Shown piece after piece: positions 9,104 through 18,539 of a stretch of 64,000 bases of DNA. This DNA comes from Selenomonas sp. GACV-9 (GTDB lineage Bacteria; Bacillota; Negativicutes; Selenomonadales; Selenomonadaceae). A program made the position numbers and the translations under genes. The notes beneath the pieces are model-generated. The model did not search any database and was not told the origin of the DNA. It worked only from the letters and a program-made list of their open reading frames with translations. The DNA lies in NCBI GenBank assembly GCA_900116485.1, contig FPAX01000002.1:62001-126000 (forward strand). Direction: 5' to 3'. The stretch's first letter is position 1; each line of letters starts with the position of its first letter.

Positions 9104-9295
9104 TCACTTCCTCTGCTTCGTCTCCACCTTTCCTCCGCCTGCCATATCCCCCAGCGCATACTCACAGCACTGCTGCACCAGATTGTTGACCGATACCCCC
9201 TGTGCCGTTGCCACTTCAGTGAGCCGCTCCAACAAATCTACAGGCAGACGAAATGTCTTATTCATCATCTCAGAGTTTTTCTTTACTACAAACAT
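9104..9295 (-). CDS. Small ribbon-helix-helix-like protein
   Basis: This 63-residue protein has the pattern of an Arc/CopG-type ribbon-helix-helix regulator: a short strand (NKTFRLPVD), then helices LLERLTEVATAQ and SVNNLVQQCCEYAL. A downstream in-frame ATG (residue 10 or 11) could be the real start; ATG 9295 has GAGG 9 bases upstream. It is followed immediately by an XRE regulator gene. Such pairs often regulate each other or mark a small mobile remnant. No toxin partner is visible. Confidence 0.7.
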   Translation of the reverse strand: MFVVKKNSEMMNKTFRLPVDLLERLTEVATAQGVSVNNLVQQCCEYALGDMAGGGKVETKQRK

Positions 9296-9399
9296 TCAAT
9301 CGCCTCACTATCTTCAAACTCGAAATAACGCATAACATCCTTATCTCACTTACCTCTTCGGCAATGCAAATCAAATTTCTGTGGCATTTTATCTAAATC

Positions 9400-11073
9400 C
9401 TATCCTCGAACCAATGTAGTTTCATCACCAGTTTTCATATACTGCATTCCGTTATATTTTCTCTCCGATGGTTCGTATTCCTTATTTATAACGCTTTTAC
9501 TCGGTTCGTAGTCCTTAGTCTCAATCGATAAGATATCCAGCAACACATGAATCATATCATCTGTCATAAATGGCCGATCAACAGAAGCAGCTATCCTACT
9601 AGTTAACGCTGGACGCTTTTTGCTAAAAGAATCAGAAGTCCAAATCAACATCGGTATTTCTATCATGTGTTTTGTCCCCTGTGATTCCGTATGCCCTACA
9701 AAATCTCTATCTTCATAAACCTCATCCGCATGATCAGATACATATATGACTATTGCATCCTCATTTTTAAATTTCTCAATAATGGAATCTACAATATAGT
9801 CATTATATAATACAGCATTATCATATTCAGCTCGAATCTGTTTTTGCCTCACATCGCTCCCCTTCGTTTCGTCATCCGCTTTGAATTTTGCAAATTCTTG
9901 CGGATAACGTTTGTCATATGATCCATGAGTCCCCATAAGATGAACTACAACAAAATTCTTCTCTGCAAAACCCATATTATCCAGCATCGGCAATAATGCT
10001 CCATCCGGCAACGAGCTATCCTCTCTGCTTTCGCGAATCTCTGTAAAATATTTCTCAGTGCATCGTTTAGAATAGAACTTATCTAAACTCCAAACGCCAG
10101 AAGATTCCTGATTCGACAACCACACTGTACGATAATTCGTTTGCCGTAGAATATCAAACAGATTATCATAACGGAACCATTCATCATCCATGCCTCGACG
10201 ATAAAAAGTGAACAACTCTCGCATAACCGTCAATGTATGTGAATGATGGCTAATAACATCAGAAAAAACATACAGACCCTCATTAGATTTACGCTTACTC
10301 AACAATGGATTTGTATTCAAATCATAGCCATACAAACTCATGTGATTCCGGCTTGTTGATTCACCAACTATAAAAATTACATAAGGGATATCGCTATCAT
10401 CTCGAGTTATTGAAACAACATTTTTCGAGGCTTCTTTTTCGTATTTTTCGTATGCTTTAACATTTTCATACCCAACTTGTACAATATGAAACAATCGCAT
10501 AATAGGAACATCTTGATTAGTGGCCATCCACCACTGGTTTAAGCCTAATCTTCCCATGTCAACAGCACCAAAAGCAAAAACAAAAGCGACAAGCATCCCC
10601 CCCCAGAGGACACGTCTTTCTATCCATTCCGCCCATTTCACTATAAGTCCAATACCTAAAATACTGATTGCCAAAACCAATAAATATCTAACAGTCACAA
10701 ACTGTTCCACATACTCCAAAGCTTCATGTTTATTAGTCGATATAATCACATCAAACATACCTGTATTAAACGGATATCCATACTGATACACAGAAAAACA
10801 ATCTAAGAAGAAAGCAGTTCCTGCAATAGCGAAAATAATGAGTGCAGCAATTCTATGCAAACACTTATGCTTTATCAAGGATAAGATAAAGCATAAAGCT
10901 AATGCTCCAAGAAGGCTACGTTCTAAAACCACCAAAGAATGCAATTTAGATCCACTTACGATTTGATAAAATAAATAAGGCGTATTCAAAAATATCAATA
11001 AAAACATATAAAAAACAGAAAAGTTTTCACTTTTGTATTTTTTCAATCTAGATAAACAACGAATACACCTCAT
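9400..11073 (-). CDS. Membrane phosphoethanolamine transferase, EptA/CptA family
   Basis: The 557-residue protein has five N-terminal membrane helices (to about residue 170) and a sulfatase-fold catalytic domain outside the membrane. The metal/nucleophile pattern of EptA-type enzymes is present: GEST with E238, a threonine at position 280 in SHTLTV, MGTHGSYDKRYP, and YVSDHADE. These enzymes move phosphoethanolamine from phosphatidylethanolamine to lipid A, core sugars or other glycans. The gene starts 9 bases after the broken phosphonopyruvate decarboxylase frame, at the 3' end of the polysaccharide locus. The acceptor may therefore be the locus glycan or the outer-membrane lipid. This part of the pathway looks intact. 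Confidence 0.85.
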   Translation of the reverse strand: MRCIRCLSRLKKYKSENFSVFYMFLLIFLNTPYLFYQIVSGSKLHSLVVLERSLLGALALCFILSLIKHKCLHRIAALIIFAIAGTAFFLDCFSVYQYGYPFNTGMFDVIISTNKHEALEYVEQFVTVRYLLVLAISILGIGLIVKWAEWIERRVLWGGMLVAFVFAFGAVDMGRLGLNQWWMATNQDVPIMRLFHIVQVGYENVKAYEKYEKEASKNVVSITRDDSDIPYVIFIVGESTSRNHMSLYGYDLNTNPLLSKRKSNEGLYVFSDVISHHSHTLTVMRELFTFYRRGMDDEWFRYDNLFDILRQTNYRTVWLSNQESSGVWSLDKFYSKRCTEKYFTEIRESREDSSLPDGALLPMLDNMGFAEKNFVVVHLMGTHGSYDKRYPQEFAKFKADDETKGSDVRQKQIRAEYDNAVLYNDYIVDSIIEKFKNEDAIVIYVSDHADEVYEDRDFVGHTESQGTKHMIEIPMLIWTSDSFSKKRPALTSRIAASVDRPFMTDDMIHVLLDILSIETKDYEPSKSVINKEYEPSERKYNGMQYMKTGDETTLVRG

Positions 11074-11082
11074 AACAATCTC

Positions 11083-12141
11083 CTAAACACTCGCAACATA
11101 CCCCATAAAGTTTTGTTTATTCTCCAACGCCGTAGTCGTCGGACGCCCCAAATCTTCCCGTGCACCGATTGCACTTGCTACCTCGATAAAGCGAAGACCT
11201 GCCGTTGTCTTTGCAGCTTGCAGTGCTTTGTCTAGTTCTGCAAAAGATGCTGCCTGGCTTACCATATCATAGCCGCAAGCCTTTGCAACAGCTGGCAAAT
11301 CAGCACTCTGCGCCACAGTCGGCATCCCACCTACGGTTTCATGCGCGCCGTTATTGATGACGATATGCACGAGATTCTGTGGTTTCACAGATCCCATGAC
11401 CGCCATCGCCCCCATATGCATAAGCACTGCACCATCGCCATCGATGCACCAGATTTTCTGTTCTGGTTTATTGATGGCTACGCCCAGCGCAATCGAGGAA
11501 GCATGCCCCATCGAACCTACCGTCAGGAAATCGTATTTATGACTCTGCCCATTTGCCTCTCGCGTTTCAAAAAGCTCACGGCTGGCTTTACCTGTCGTCG
11601 AGATGATTGGATCTTCGCCCGACACCGCAACGATATGCTGGATGATTTCCTCACGCAGCATCTGATTATCGTTCTTATAGATGACTTTCTCCTCATAGGA
11701 AAGAGCGCCCTTGCGGATGACAAAGGCCACATTCTTGCCTTTCTGTAAGGATGCATTGTATTCCGTCATCACAGACTGCAGCTCATCGACCGTCGTCTCC
11801 TTGCTGATGACAAAGCTCTGGATATCCATATCATCCAGCAGCTTTATCGTTACCTGTCCCTGATAGATATGCTGCGGTTCATCATGAATGCCCGGCTCAC
11901 CACGCCAACCGATGACAAAGATCATCGGAATCGCATATACCTTATCACTTAGCAGCGATGCGACCGGATTAATGATATTGCCCTCGCCGCTGTTCTGCAT
12001 ATAGACAACGGGCACTTTGCCGGTAGCCAGATGATATCCTGCCGCCAGCGCCGCACAATTTCCCTCATTTGCTGCAATGATATGATGCTCCATGTCGATA
12101 CCATAGGTATGCATCAGATATATCCAATGGACGAATCGCAC
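11083..12141 (-). pseudogene. aepY: Phosphonopyruvate decarboxylase, N-terminus deleted
   Basis: Phosphonopyruvate decarboxylase is a thiamine-diphosphate enzyme that drives phosphonate synthesis by making phosphonoacetaldehyde. From YLMHTYGIDMEHH onward the sequence is collinear with the family, including HIIAANEGN, the Y(M)QNSGEGN segment, and the ThDP motif GDGAVLMH...INNGAHE. About the first 30 residues, normally containing FTGVPDSLL, are absent. The reading frame instead emerges from the end of a nucleotidyltransferase gene in another frame, with GTG 12141 the first possible start. A deletion that fused two genes explains this. The missing segment contributes to the pyrimidine-domain fold, so activity is doubtful. 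Confidence 0.8.
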
Positions 12142-12757
12142 AGGAACCGCTGACTTCGTTCAAAGCATTTTCCGCATAGCAGGAAGTGTTTCCCGTCTCA
12201 CAGAATGCAACGATTTTCGTCAGCCAAGTTCCCCAATCTTCTTTCGTCAACTTGTAAAGCGGCTGCGCAACCATTGCCTTCTCAAAGAATTCAATGCCTA
12301 CCTTCTGGATCTTATCATCAACAACAACAGCCTTGAAATCTTTCTGCGGCAGTGCCTCCGTCGAGCTGACCGCCATGACACTGCCCTCCGCAGCCATGAG
12401 CTGGTCAAACACAGAATTCTCGAAAACTAGATCCCCATGCATCAGGATAAGGTCCGTATCCTGCAGATACTCTTTCGCCTTGAAAATCGAATAGATGTAG
12501 TTCGTGTCCTTGAATTTATCATTATGGACAAAGGTAATCTTCAACGGCAGATCAAGCCCCTGCACATACTTCACCAGGACATCTGCAAACGCACCAGTCG
12601 TGATAACCACTTCATCTACACCAGCATCCACAAGACTCTGCAGCTATCTGCTAAGAATCGTCTCCCGACTGGAAATCTCCGTCATGCACTTGGGTTGTTC
12701 TGCCGTCAAAACGCCCATACGAGTTCCCATACCAGAATTTAAAATCAATGCCTTCAA
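12065..12757 (-). pseudogene. LicC/PntC-type cytidylyltransferase, amber codon and 3' deletion
   Basis: The gene begins with TTG at 12757 behind GGAGGAGATAGTT and encodes a nucleotidyltransferase like those that activate choline phosphate or 2-aminoethylphosphonate with CTP. The signature loop LNSGMGTRMGVLTAEQPKCM is intact. Codon 38 is TAG (12646-12644) where relatives have glutamine (SRQLQSL). The frame reopens and is recognisable up to IRPLDIS, then ends in unrelated residues at the joint with the phosphonopyruvate decarboxylase frame. The family's C-terminal segment (ME(I/V)D..EDL) is missing. In related loci a PEP mutase sits between or is fused to these genes; it is absent and may have been lost in the deletion. 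Confidence 0.8.
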
Positions 12758-12802
12758 AACTATCTCCTCCAACAAGTTATCAATAACAATAAATTCGAGC
12801 AA

Positions 12803-13912
12803 TCATCTTCTGCATGAAAGCACGATTTCACATATTTTATCCACTACATCAAAGTTCAAATCTGCATAAAGTGGTAATGTCAATACATGTTTACTCATAT
12901 GCAAAGCAACAGGTGTTTTATTGACATCATATTTATTATGAAAACACTCAAACGTATTGGTCAGTGGATAGAAATATTTTCTAGCCCCTATCCCCTCTCT
13001 TCCCAGTGCTTCAACCACTTCATTCCGCGTAGATCCGAATTTTTTCTCTTCAAAGATTACCGGGAAATATGCGTAATTAGGCTCTACATCTTTTTGAATA
13101 GGATTAAGCTGTAATCCTTCTACATTTTCTAGGTGCTCACGATAACGTTCTACCACAGCTTTACGCTTGTTTATTTCTTCATCCACATGGCGTAAATTAC
13201 AAATCCCCATTGCCGCACAAAATTCATTCATTTTTGCATTAGCCCCCACTGCATCTACACACTCTGGGCCTCGAATACCAAAATTCTTCAGTCGATAAAG
13301 TTTTAACCCAAACTCTTCATCTTTAAAACAAGCTGCACCACCTTCAATACTATTAAAAACCTTTGTCGCATGAAAACTAAAGCAAGAAACGTCACCAAAA
13401 GTTGCCGTACTTTTACCTTTATATTTCACGCCAAAAGTATGCGCAGCATCATATATAACTTTCAACTCATATTTTTTTGCAATACGTTCAATTTCTTCTA
13501 TATTGCAGACATTCCCATAAACATGTACTGGCATTATCGCAGATGTTCTATCTGTAATAAGGGATTCTATCTTATTTACATCCATGGTAAAATCATCTGG
13601 ACTAATATCACAAAAGACCGGTGTCAATCCATTACGGACGATTGCATGCGTTGTCGACGCAAACGTGAACGGAGTCGTAATGACTTCTCCTTGTAAATTC
13701 AATGCCTGCAATGACAATTCCAATGCCATATGCCCATTAGTAAATAAGTCAATATTTTGTACTCCTAAATACTCCTTTAATTCTCCTTGAAACGTTTTAT
13801 GCTTAGCCCCCATGTTCGTAAGCCAATGACTGTCCCATATATCTTTAATTTCTTCAACATACTCATCCATTCTAGGTAACGAAGACCTAGTAACAAGAAT
13901 ACTATTTGCCAA
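12803..13912 (-). CDS. DegT/DnrJ/EryC1/StrS-family PLP aminotransferase
   Basis: This 369-residue PLP enzyme belongs to the family that aminates keto sugars attached to nucleotides. Visible features are TNGHMALELSLQAL (about 58-71, cofactor phosphate region), TTPFTFASTTHA, the DAAHTFG segment with the PLP-ring aspartate (about 156) and SFHATKVFNSIEGGA with the Schiff-base lysine (about 185). It lies 45 bases upstream of the nucleotidyltransferase remnant. It could aminate a dTDP- or UDP-keto sugar of the locus glycan. Nearby phosphonate genes make a phosphonate-related substrate conceivable, but 2-aminoethylphosphonate transaminases normally come from another aminotransferase class. Confidence 0.88.
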   Translation of the reverse strand: MANSILVTRSSLPRMDEYVEEIKDIWDSHWLTNMGAKHKTFQGELKEYLGVQNIDLFTNGHMALELSLQALNLQGEVITTPFTFASTTHAIVRNGLTPVFCDISPDDFTMDVNKIESLITDRTSAIMPVHVYGNVCNIEEIERIAKKYELKVIYDAAHTFGVKYKGKSTATFGDVSCFSFHATKVFNSIEGGAACFKDEEFGLKLYRLKNFGIRGPECVDAVGANAKMNEFCAAMGICNLRHVDEEINKRKAVVERYREHLENVEGLQLNPIQKDVEPNYAYFPVIFEEKKFGSTRNEVVEALGREGIGARKYFYPLTNTFECFHNKYDVNKTPVALHMSKHVLTLPLYADLNFDVVDKICEIVLSCRR

Positions 13913-13954
13913 GATTTACCGTCTCCTATCCTAAATAACATCTTTATATTGAAA

Positions 13955-14681
13955 CTACTTCTTCGTAATGCGATTTTCTTTTATCTTCAGGGGAAGTTTC
14001 ATATATTCACCATAAAGCTCATCCAAAAACAGCATCAGAATTCGAAGGTCCATAAAATAACTCATCTGAAAACTTATATTTTTTCAACGGGAAAATATCA
14101 TCATAATAAAAACCATAATCTGAAATCAGATTCGACATAATCAATTTACTACCACTAGAGATTTTCTTTCGCATCTTAGCTATATCTTCTTGCCGCCGGT
14201 CATATTCTTCTTGTGTTATCAAATCCTTCTTCAATCGCCTATCGATATACAATTGATATTCATTTGCTTTTTGTATATACAGTTCTGATTGCTTGCAAAA
14301 CTTAGCCCGATATAAATCAACGTTAAGCCCTTTATGTGCATAACAGCTGTCTTGTGGATAGCATTTATACGTTGTCATAGTATTTAAATCTTTTACCCTA
14401 GCCCACCCATGAAAGAATAACGGCTCCGACTTTTCATCCTCAACAAACATATCATCTGGTAATTCATTTCTCAAGCATTCGATTGCAGCATCATATTCAT
14501 CATCGAACAAATAAAAATCGAAGTCATCATCCCAAGGAATAACCCCCTTATGTCGAACAGCTCCCAAAAGTGTACCATATGCAATCATGTATTTGAAATT
14601 ATTCTTCTCTAAAGCATCTCTTATTACCACTGACATTTCAAAGAGCCTTCTCTGAATATCTTGCAAACTATATACTTTCAT
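13955..14681 (-). pseudogene. LicD-family phosphotransferase, frameshifted near the 3' end
   Basis: LicD enzymes attach phosphocholine or similar groups from CDP carriers to surface glycans. The hallmark GTLLGAVRHKG followed by PWDDDFD is present near residues 36-53. The frame stops at 14019 with a short unrelated end (DAVFG). Removing one T from the run of five before GGATGAG restores the expected tail DELYGEYMKLPLKIKENR and a stop at 13955-13957. A single-base insertion therefore truncates about 20 conserved residues. It could be a true mutation, a phase-variable tract or an assembly error. The start overlaps the ATP-grasp gene stop by 4 bases. Confidence 0.8.
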
Positions 14682-15961
14682 GTAAAATTCACCTTCAACA
14701 GAACATCCACATCATCCGGCGCAAATACAGGTATGCCACAATTATCTTTTACATCGCATCGTTCCGCATAAGAATCATCGATAAATATAGCTTTTTCGCC
14801 ACAGATGTAGTCTGATTTTTTCTCATCTTTAGTTATATGGATAACCTCATCAAATATATCCAGTAGCCGAAGTGACTTCAAGTTCTCATATAAATCACCA
14901 TCATGCCGAGAAAGCAAAACCACTTTAATATTAGAATTTCTGCATTGGAATAAAAAAGATACCAGCAATGCATTCACCTTATTATCTCCCAATTTTATGC
15001 AGTCATCATAGTCAATAAATACAATATCATACACCAAATCACATCTATACCTGCAATTTAGCGCCCTATCCATTACGACCTTACAATCATTCAGCAATAT
15101 CCTAACATCATAATCAAATGCATCAAAAATACTCAACAGTGCAAAATTAACGCCAATCGCTCTTGCCACTCCTGATGAACCACCAAAACGAGCTGCTATC
15201 TCTAAAAGGCATAGCTCACCACTTGAAGTTTCCTTGACTTGCACAAACCAGGCACCACGAAAGGCAATCGCGTCATTTATTTTACTCGCGAATGCAAAAA
15301 ACCTTTTTTGATCATCCTCATAGCTTGTGTTCACACTGATACCATTTCGGATGCGATTCCTGCATCTTGCTGAAGCAAAATGCAACTCGCCATGCCTATC
15401 GGTAAAACAATCTATCGTGTATTCTTGCCCAGATAAATATTCTAACAGTAAATATTCTTCGTCTTTTTCACGCAGAAACGATTCTACCTCTACATAACTA
15501 TCAATTTTTTTTGTCCCCCTTGCCCCATACCCGATAGTCGGTTTTGCAAACACAGGATATTCACGAATGTTTTCTTTAGTGTATACAACTGGCACACGTA
15601 CTATGTCTTTTAGTTTTTCATAAGTTTTTCGTTTAGATAAACATATTGCTGTAGTTTCTTGACATGATGTTATGACTTTACATCCTAGATATTCCTCATT
15701 TTTCTTCAATACAGCAATTACCGAATCCATTGCCGGATAGATTGCATCAATATTGCGTTCACAAATTATCTCTTTTAATGCTGGTAGAAAGTTTTCATCA
15801 TGAATCTGTGGAACATCACCGATATAATCATCATATGCATACTCTCCATGATCATGAACAGAACTCGCACCTATCAAATGAAAATATGTTGAAAACTTAA
15901 CACTTCTCCGAATCTCTAAACCAATTTCAGACCCACACGGAAACACCATAACATTTTTCAT
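14678..15961 (-). CDS. ATP-grasp ligase with C-terminal HAD-like domain
   Basis: This 427-residue protein joins two folds. Residues 1 to about 290 form a carbamoyl-phosphate-synthase-like ATP-grasp unit, with FAKPTIGYGARGTKKI (ATP-loop lysine), LLEYLSGQEYTIDCF and LLEIAARFGGSSG (metal-binding acidic/Asn-type region). Residues from about 310 look like a haloacid-dehalogenase domain: VFIDYDDCI in place of the usual DxDxT/V motif, VVLLSRH, and FIDDSYAER. ATP-grasp enzymes join a carboxylate to an amine via an acyl phosphate. The HAD part may be a phosphatase. The gene couples translationally to licD (ATGA overlap), so a role in decorating the polysaccharide is likely. The exact reaction is unknown. 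Confidence 0.75.
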   Translation of the reverse strand: MKNVMVFPCGSEIGLEIRRSVKFSTYFHLIGASSVHDHGEYAYDDYIGDVPQIHDENFLPALKEIICERNIDAIYPAMDSVIAVLKKNEEYLGCKVITSCQETTAICLSKRKTYEKLKDIVRVPVVYTKENIREYPVFAKPTIGYGARGTKKIDSYVEVESFLREKDEEYLLLEYLSGQEYTIDCFTDRHGELHFASARCRNRIRNGISVNTSYEDDQKRFFAFASKINDAIAFRGAWFVQVKETSSGELCLLEIAARFGGSSGVARAIGVNFALLSIFDAFDYDVRILLNDCKVVMDRALNCRYRCDLVYDIVFIDYDDCIKLGDNKVNALLVSFLFQCRNSNIKVVLLSRHDGDLYENLKSLRLLDIFDEVIHITKDEKKSDYICGEKAIFIDDSYAERCDVKDNCGIPVFAPDDVDVLLKVNFT

Positions 15962-17425
15962 CTATTCTATACCTTCATTCTTGTTTTTCATTTTTAAAAA
16001 AACTTCATAAACATATCTAAGAGATTTTAACTTAAACAGCCACGCCATCGATATGTAAGCCACACCTCCCGCAACAACTTGAAAAAAAATAACCATAGCC
16101 AACGGCAATTCAACTCGCCCAATCAGCCAAACTATTCCGCCAGCCATAACAGCCAATATGATAGCTGGTAAAATATCTCTCATTTGTTGGAAATATCCGT
16201 ATTTAAGCAGTTTATGATTTGGCCAGGAATTTACTAGCTGACTTATTCCCGACATGACCAATAAGCCATACGCCATAACCAACAATCCATATTGCATCGT
16301 GTATAATAAAACAGCTATACCAACAATCTTTTTTATTACTTCCATCCCCAAGAACAAATCACTTCTCCCCAACGCCTTAATCGCATTGAGATTTGCAGTA
16401 TGAAGAGGATAAAACATATAGATGATACAATAAACAACAAAAAAAGGAACACATGGCAGCCATTTGTCGGTTAAAACAAGCATAACAATATTTTCAGCAG
16501 AAAAAGCCATAATCATCATTATCGGTGCCATAATGAAAATACTTGTTTCCATCGCATGACGCGTCATCTCTTTCACCCTGTTATGATCCTCTTGTACATT
16601 TGACATTACAGGAAGTAAAATACTATCAATGGATGCGTTGATATTAGTCACTATTAAACTAGGGAATTTTTGGCCTTGATTAAAATAGGCTAAATCACTC
16701 GGTGAATAGAACTTACCAATCAGCAACTGCCAAAGCTGATTATACCCTGTGTCTAATACTGCAGACAGGAGCAATTTCCAACCGTAAGAAAACAAACCTG
16801 CTACACGACGAAAAGAAAAGTTCATAGACGGACGCCAAGATATAATCTTATCAACAACTATAACTCCAGCTATATTATTTATTAATTGCTGAGCAACCAA
16901 TGCCCATACTCCCACTCCTTCTATAGCCATACCTATTCCAACTACAGCAGACAATGCAGAAGAGACAAGCGTTGCATAAAAATAACACTTGAACTTCATT
17001 TTTCTTGATATATACGCCTGCTGAACACTACGCCAAGCAGCTATTATCAAGGTAATCCCCATCACGCGGATAAGTACTGTCAATTCGGTGACAGAATAAA
17101 ATCTTTCTATGTAGGGAGCACATAACCACAATGCAACATATAATATTACCCCGATAAATGTATTCAGGATAAATACAGAAGAAAAATCCAGCTCATCTGC
17201 ATCTTTTTTCTGTATCAATGCTACCCCCATACCATTGTCAACAAAAACAGATAGAATTGTTAAAAAAATTTGCACCAATGCAACAAGTCCATAATCTTCA
17301 GGCATCAGAATTCTAGCCAGAAAAACCGTTACAACAAACGAAATTCCTTGTGAGCCACAACGTTCTGCAAATTTCCAAAACAAATTTAAAACAATATCAT
17401 ATTTCGTAAAAGCCATTTTTCTCAA
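15962..17425 (-). CDS. wzx: Wzx-type polysaccharide flippase (MOP superfamily)
   Basis: A 487-residue integral membrane protein with about 12-14 predicted helices and the MOP/oligosaccharidyl-lipid flippase layout, closest in style to WzxC/TuaB (MAFTKYDIVLNLFWKFAERCGSQG at the start, FLARILMPEDYGLVALV near residue 35). Such proteins move undecaprenyl-diphosphate-linked repeat units to the outer leaflet before polymerisation. A Wzy-type polymerase and Wzz-type protein occur in the same locus, so a Wzx/Wzy-dependent glycan is made. The start overlaps the preceding glycosyltransferase stop; TTG 17425 or ATG 17416 are both possible. Confidence 0.85.
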   Translation of the reverse strand: MRKMAFTKYDIVLNLFWKFAERCGSQGISFVVTVFLARILMPEDYGLVALVQIFLTILSVFVDNGMGVALIQKKDADELDFSSVFILNTFIGVILYVALWLCAPYIERFYSVTELTVLIRVMGITLIIAAWRSVQQAYISRKMKFKCYFYATLVSSALSAVVGIGMAIEGVGVWALVAQQLINNIAGVIVVDKIISWRPSMNFSFRRVAGLFSYGWKLLLSAVLDTGYNQLWQLLIGKFYSPSDLAYFNQGQKFPSLIVTNINASIDSILLPVMSNVQEDHNRVKEMTRHAMETSIFIMAPIMMIMAFSAENIVMLVLTDKWLPCVPFFVVYCIIYMFYPLHTANLNAIKALGRSDLFLGMEVIKKIVGIAVLLYTMQYGLLVMAYGLLVMSGISQLVNSWPNHKLLKYGYFQQMRDILPAIILAVMAGGIVWLIGRVELPLAMVIFFQVVAGGVAYISMAWLFKLKSLRYVYEVFLKMKNKNEGIE

Positions 17426-18453
17426 CTCATCATTTTCGTCAATCTCATCTTCAAGCCTTTCAGCACCATATATAGAACAGGAAATCTTTTTATGATACGC
17501 ACCAATTTATGCTTACAAATCATCCATTTAACAGCATTAGAATCACAGACCGACAATTCGTTAATAATAGTATTCCATTTTTCAGCAGGATATACTCCCT
17601 CTAAATACATTCCTAACGATGACAGTACAACAACATATGCCACATCTTTTCCATATTTATGAGTTGTATAACAATTGAATTCTCCCAACCACGAACGTAG
17701 CGTATACAAATGTTTTAAATACTTTTCTTTATCATCAATCATACGATTAGTCCATGATCCTTCATTTATCCACCTGTATTTTGCCATTACTCGGGGGATA
17801 TAATGCACATTCCCAGATACCCCCAATAGCAACTGCACCGGATAATCTGTTATATCAGCCATTCGAACAAACGCAGGCAAATCTCCCTTAACATATTTAC
17901 TACGGAAGAACAATGAACAAGTCGCTTGAAATCCTCCACCGCCTCGAATCAATTCACGTATAGAAAAATTACGTTCACAATCTCCATGTTTATCATTACA
18001 TACCACAATTTCATTCTTTAGATATTCTACAGGATGGAACACACAAGCACAGTCTTTGTGTTTACTTATATAATCATACTGAATCTTTAATTTATTATTA
18101 TCCGTCCAATAATCATCTCCTTCACAAATAGCTATATATTCTCCACGTGCTAACTTGAACAAGTTATGCATGATTTGAACACCTTTTGAATATTGATTCT
18201 CCTTTTGAAAAATCGGCCTTATAATATCAGGATATTTTTCATAGTATTCTTTTATTATATCTGCTGAATCATCTTTAGACGCATCATCGTGAATCAAAAT
18301 TTCATATTTAAAATCCACTTTTTGATTAACAAATCCTTCTAATGTTTTCCTTAAATATTTCCCATGATTGTATACAGTGCATAATACACTGACCATGCCA
18401 ACTTCAATATCACTCTCACCATTCATATATATATCCATTCTAACCAAACACAC
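17422..18453 (-). CDS. Family 2 glycosyltransferase
   Basis: The 343-residue protein has an N-terminal GT-A domain: VSVLCTVYNHGKYLRKTLEG, then the UDP/metal segment ILIHDDASKDDS (about 53-64) and CEGDDYW with the metal-binding acidic residues near 113. The second half is less conserved. It transfers an unknown sugar to the lipid-linked repeat unit. Starts at 18453 or ATG 18438 are both possible; neither has a strong ribosome site. The gene overlaps wzx by 4 bases. The region directly upstream holds remnants of another GT2 and an acyltransferase, so this gene may follow an old rearrangement. Confidence 0.85.
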   Translation of the reverse strand: MCLVRMDIYMNGESDIEVGMVSVLCTVYNHGKYLRKTLEGFVNQKVDFKYEILIHDDASKDDSADIIKEYYEKYPDIIRPIFQKENQYSKGVQIMHNLFKLARGEYIAICEGDDYWTDNNKLKIQYDYISKHKDCACVFHPVEYLKNEIVVCNDKHGDCERNFSIRELIRGGGGFQATCSLFFRSKYVKGDLPAFVRMADITDYPVQLLLGVSGNVHYIPRVMAKYRWINEGSWTNRMIDDKEKYLKHLYTLRSWLGEFNCYTTHKYGKDVAYVVVLSSLGMYLEGVYPAEKWNTIINELSVCDSNAVKWMICKHKLVRIIKRFPVLYMVLKGLKMRLTKMMS

Positions 18454-18539
18454 CCCAATATAATTCCTACTTTTTTATAAAAACATCAACACATAATCCA
18501 TAAAACAGGATTCGAGCATTCGTTACAAATATTCCCCCA

